From assembly GCA_023416055.1 (NCBI GenBank), contig JAEZIH010000154.1:1-7607 (forward strand): a DNA stretch of 7,607 nucleotides, read 5' to 3'. This document shows positions 6,046 through 7,607 of this stretch, piece by piece. A model generated the notes under the pieces. It ran no database searches and was not told where the DNA came from. It saw nothing but the letters and a program-made list of their open reading frames with translations. Position numbers and translations under genes: made by a program. Numbering within the stretch: the first letter of the stretch is position 1; every line of letters starts with the position of its first letter. Source of the stretch: Pseudomonadota bacterium. GTDB lineage: Bacteria; Pseudomonadota; Alphaproteobacteria; Caulobacterales; Caulobacteraceae.

Positions 6046-6542
6046 CGGCCGTTCGTCCAGTCCAGCTGGACGTCCGTGGCGCCGTCTTCCATGCGAGTGG
6101 CGATGACCTGCATGAGCTGGCCGCGCCCGTCCGCGCCGTCGCCGGCGGAATAGGCCTGGGCGTTGCCCCTGTTCATCGAGTTTATCGGCTTCAGGCCCGC
6201 GGCGTCGGCGCGCTGGCGATAAAAGGCGATGACCGCCTCGGGCGTCGCCTCCGTCGTGAACTGGACAATGCCGCCGGGACCGGCAGGTCCCTGGGCCGTG
6301 GTGGCAGGACCCTTCAGTTCGGCCCCGGGATAGATGACCGCGTACGCGGGCGCATTGGCGGCTGCTGGCGCCGCCGTGGCCGGAGCGGCGGCGGTCGCCG
6401 AGGCAGCCGTTCCGCTGGCCGAAGCGGCCGCTGCAGTCGCGGCTTCATCAGCGGCCGGGATCGCTTGGGCCGGCTCGTGTTCGCTGCATCCGGCCAGAAC
6501 CATGGCCGCCAGACCGGCGGCGGCCGCAAATCTACGCTTCAT
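6042..6542 (-). CDS. Small alanine-rich lipoprotein of unknown function
   Basis: The 166-residue protein starts with a basic n-region (MKRR), a hydrophobic stretch and the lipobox LAGC with lipidated C19; Ser at +2 predicts outer-membrane sorting by the E. coli rule. Residues 25-66 are a low-complexity Ala/Thr/Pro/Ser linker, probably a flexible tether. A compact domain follows from about 67 to 166. It begins AYAVIYPGAELKG and contains GIVQFTTEATPEAVIAFYRQ (91-110), a pattern seen in small periplasmic proteins where an FYR-type helix follows a TTxxTPE strand turn. No named family is recognised. A weak AGGGA lies about 11 bases before the ATG, with AAGGG directly abutting it; no convincing promoter was found. 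It is the first gene of a two-lipoprotein operon, with its stop overlapping the start of the pseudo-phosphatase gene. The two products may work together at the outer membrane (inference). Confidence 0.85.
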   Translation of the reverse strand: MKRRFAAAAGLAAMVLAGCSEHEPAQAIPAADEAATAAAASASGTAASATAAAPATAAPAAANAPAYAVIYPGAELKGPATTAQGPAGPGGIVQFTTEATPEAVIAFYRQRADAAGLKPINSMNRGNAQAYSAGDGADGRGQLMQVIATRMEDGATDVQLDWTNGR

Positions 6543-6596
6543 CCCTTGGGTCGTCCCTGAACTAAGACTGTCTCGTTGGCTTCACCGTGGCGCAAG

Positions 6597-6631
6597 CCTG
6601 CGGCGCCCGCAAGGCGGGTTCACGCCGCAGG
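6597..6631 (-). other. Long hairpin between the stress-like gene and the lipoprotein operon
   Basis: CCTGCGGCG (6597-6605) is perfectly complementary to CGCCGCAGG (6623-6631). Inside it, CCCGC (6606-6610) pairs with GCGGG (6614-6618) around a 3-base loop, leaving a 4-base bulge. It begins about 20 bases after the stop of the gene at 6652 on the minus strand. There is no T-run on either side, so it is at best a U-tract-less terminator or an mRNA 3'-end stabiliser; it also lies in the leader region of the lipoprotein operon. Confidence 0.55.
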
Positions 6632-6651
6632 TAGGGCGGGGCGCGGTGATC

Positions 6652-7023
6652 TCAGCCTGTGGCGGCGTCCGCGTCGGCGCCTGCCCCGCGCTTGCCCTCG
6701 GCAGGATCGCCGGCAGGGCCGGTGAGGTCCTCGCCGGTATTGTTGATCGGCTCCTGCGCGTCGGTCCCTTCGGGGGGCTGGGGGGCCGCCGACTTCATGC
6801 CTTCGCTGGCCAGGCTCTCATTGATGCGGTCCTGGTCGGGGTCGATATCCGAGCCGCTTGCCGCCCCGCCCTGCAGCGATCCGGCGCGCGTGTCGGAGCC
6901 CATGCCGCTTCCCGAAACCGCGTCGCTCAGGGCATCAGGGGTCCGACCCAGATCGGGCTTTTCACCCACGTCGTCGGCCTCGCGGGCGTCTTCGGTCTGG
7001 TGGGAATGGTCTTGCTGCATCAT
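6652..7023 (-). CDS. Small acidic hydrophilin-like protein, unknown function
   Basis: A 123-residue soluble protein with no signal peptide or membrane segment. It has no Cys, Phe, Trp or Tyr, about 15% Gly (18 residues), and 26 Asp/Glu against 8 Lys/Arg, so it is strongly acidic and almost certainly disordered. High glycine plus extreme hydrophilicity is the hallmark of hydrophilins, which are linked to desiccation and osmotic stress in many organisms. No conserved domain is recognised. The start is set by a perfect AAGGAG six bases before ATG 7023. A longer frame from GTG 7038 would place that Shine-Dalgarno inside the coding region and is rejected; a second ATG at 7020 is also possible. An EcfG-like promoter lies just upstream, in keeping with a general-stress gene (inference). 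A terminator isolates it from the gene further upstream. Confidence 0.8.
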   Translation of the reverse strand: MMQQDHSHQTEDAREADDVGEKPDLGRTPDALSDAVSGSGMGSDTRAGSLQGGAASGSDIDPDQDRINESLASEGMKSAAPQPPEGTDAQEPINNTGEDLTGPAGDPAEGKRGAGADADAATG

Positions 7024-7029
7024 GGCGCA

Positions 7030-7035
7030 CTCCTT
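7030..7035 (-). promoter_or_regulatory. Strong Shine-Dalgarno AAGGAG deciding the start at 7023
   Basis: On the minus strand AAGGAG is followed by TGCGCC and then ATGATG. This is the best ribosome-binding site in the window and fixes the start of the acidic small protein at 7023 rather than at the in-frame GTG 7038. Confidence 0.85.
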
Positions 7036-7045
7036 CACCCCGCTA

Positions 7046-7070
7046 AGCGAAACCGCCGGGGTGGGGTTCC
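7046..7070 (-). promoter_or_regulatory. Candidate EcfG-type (general stress) sigma-factor promoter
   Basis: On the minus strand GGAAC (7070-7066) is followed after 16 bases by CGCT (7049-7046). The alphaproteobacterial EcfG/SigT consensus is GGAAC, 16-17 bases, CGTT. The -35 is exact and the -10 matches 3 of 4. A start site near 7039 would give a leader of about 16 bases containing the AAGGAG. The position between the upstream terminator and the start codon is right for the small acidic gene. Confidence 0.5.
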
Positions 7071-7083
7071 GTCGCCGCCGCCC

Positions 7084-7117
7084 AAGAAAAAAGGGCCGGG
7101 ACGTTGGTCCCGGCCCT
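7084..7117 (-). terminator. Rho-independent terminator of the DHS-like gene
   Basis: GGGCCGGGAC (7093-7102) pairs perfectly with GTCCCGGCCC (7107-7116) around a 4-base loop, and an A-T pair extends the stem. Read on the minus strand, TTTTTTCTT follows the hairpin. It lies about 30 bases after the stop codon of the gene at 7144. Confidence 0.93.
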
Positions 7118-7143
7118 CACGGCGCTCTCGCGGAGCGGCCGTC

Positions 7144-7607
7144 CTACTTGTCGAACAGCTTCTGCCAGCGACGCGGCTCGCGGGCCTTCCAGGCGCCGCG
7201 GTGATAGGCGTCCGAGCCGATCAGCGGCACCACCGTGGTGGCCTCGGCGAAGACCATCTGCTCGTGGGTGGTCTGAACCTTGCCCCACGAGGCGGCTTCC
7301 TTGAGCGTGGAGGAACTGCAGGCGCCGTCGCGCACGTCGGCCACGGTGATCTGCACGGCGTAGCGGTGCATCTCGGCCTCGACGCCGAGGATCTCGGCGC
7401 AGACCACGGTGTCCTGGGCGAAGTTCTTCGGCACCCCGCCGCCGACCATGAACAGGCCGGTGACGCCGGCGGCGATCTTGATGTCGGTCAGTTCGCGGAA
7501 GTCGGCGATCGCGTCGAGCATCATGTAGGGCTGGCCGGCGGCGGCCCGCTCCTTCTGGTGCTTGACCAGGCCGAAGCCGGCCGAGGAGTCGACGAAGGCC
7601 GGGCAGA
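7144..7607 (-). CDS. Deoxyhypusine-synthase-like (polyamine) enzyme, C-terminal part (5' end off window)
   Basis: The last 154 codons are seen; the frame runs off the right edge and ATG 7524 is an internal methionine. Visible motifs, in order: CPAFVDSSAGFGLVKHQ, a MLDAIADFRELT helix, the NAD-site-type GLFMVGGGVPKNFAQD, and EAASWGKVQTT. In the DHS family the lysine of the SWGK motif carries the aminobutyl group as a covalent intermediate; here it is encoded at 7279-7281 and is present. Eukaryotic and archaeal DHS modifies eIF5A, which bacteria lack. Bacterial homologues are therefore thought to use a small amine acceptor, for example putrescine to give homospermidine. The bacterial form here reads GACSSSTLKEAASWGK in place of the GARPDEAVSWGK of eIF5A-modifying enzymes, in line with a different acceptor (inference). 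The nearby aguAB genes supply putrescine. A strong terminator follows the TAG stop. The family call is firm; the exact reaction is not. Confidence 0.9.
   Translation of the reverse strand, partial: CPAFVDSSAGFGLVKHQKERAAAGQPYMMLDAIADFRELTDIKIAAGVTGLFMVGGGVPKNFAQDTVVCAEILGVEAEMHRYAVQITVADVRDGACSSSTLKEAASWGKVQTTHEQMVFAEATTVVPLIGSDAYHRGAWKAREPRRWQKLFDK

Noticed and set aside
5760..6560. Plus-strand open frame of 266 codons opposite the two lipoprotein genes
   Set aside because: Arg/Gly-rich shadow; the minus-strand genes have lipoboxes and a coupled start.
6659..7204. Plus-strand open frame of 181 codons opposite the acidic protein
   Set aside because: The minus-strand gene has a perfect Shine-Dalgarno and promoter candidate; the plus frame runs through the DHS-like terminator and has no start signal.

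Overview
This window is high-GC DNA with strong GC3 codon bias. It looks chromosomal and alphaproteobacterial, most likely Caulobacterales (Brevundimonas- or Caulobacter-like). That guess rests on the proline-hinged OmpA protein, the large TonB-dependent receptor, the bacterial deoxyhypusine-synthase-like gene, and a general-stress (EcfG-type) promoter candidate. No tRNA, rRNA, CRISPR array, insertion sequence or phage gene was seen.

Layout, left to right. (1) 2-361 (+) is the C-terminal end of an OmpA-family outer-membrane protein, closed by a strong intrinsic terminator. (2) 362-665 is a 304-base intergenic region. It holds that terminator, a short direct repeat, and a near-consensus PhoB (Pho) box that continues as weaker repeats at 11-bp pitch. 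A hairpin-rich leader then runs up to the next start codon. (3) 666-3224 (+) is a complete 852-residue TonB-dependent receptor, followed by a two-part hairpin/terminator. (4) 3418-5291 (+) is the aguA-aguB operon (agmatine deiminase, then N-carbamoylputrescine amidase), with stop and start codons overlapping by one base. It converts agmatine to putrescine. (5) 5269-6542 (-) is a convergent two-gene operon. It encodes a small alanine-rich lipoprotein and, coupled through a GTGA overlap, a lipoprotein homologous to class A (PAP2-type) acid phosphatases that has lost nearly all catalytic residues. (6) 6652-7023 (-) is a small, very acidic, aromatic-free hydrophilin-like protein with a strong Shine-Dalgarno and an EcfG-like promoter. 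(7) 7144-7607 (-) is the C-terminal part of a deoxyhypusine-synthase-like enzyme with its own terminator; its start lies beyond the right edge.

How the genes may work together. AguA and AguB make putrescine. DHS-like enzymes act on polyamines by NAD-dependent aminobutyl transfer, so the window has polyamine enzymes at both ends of a short lipoprotein/stress segment. The Pho box ties the TonB receptor to phosphate starvation, which suggests a phosphorus-containing ligand (inference).

The observations most worth following are the apparent pseudo-phosphatase lipoprotein (both catalytic histidines, the lysine, and the Ser-Gly of the PSGH motif replaced, while the fold motifs and structural Arg/Asp remain) with its coupled partner, and the Pho box in front of the TonB receptor.
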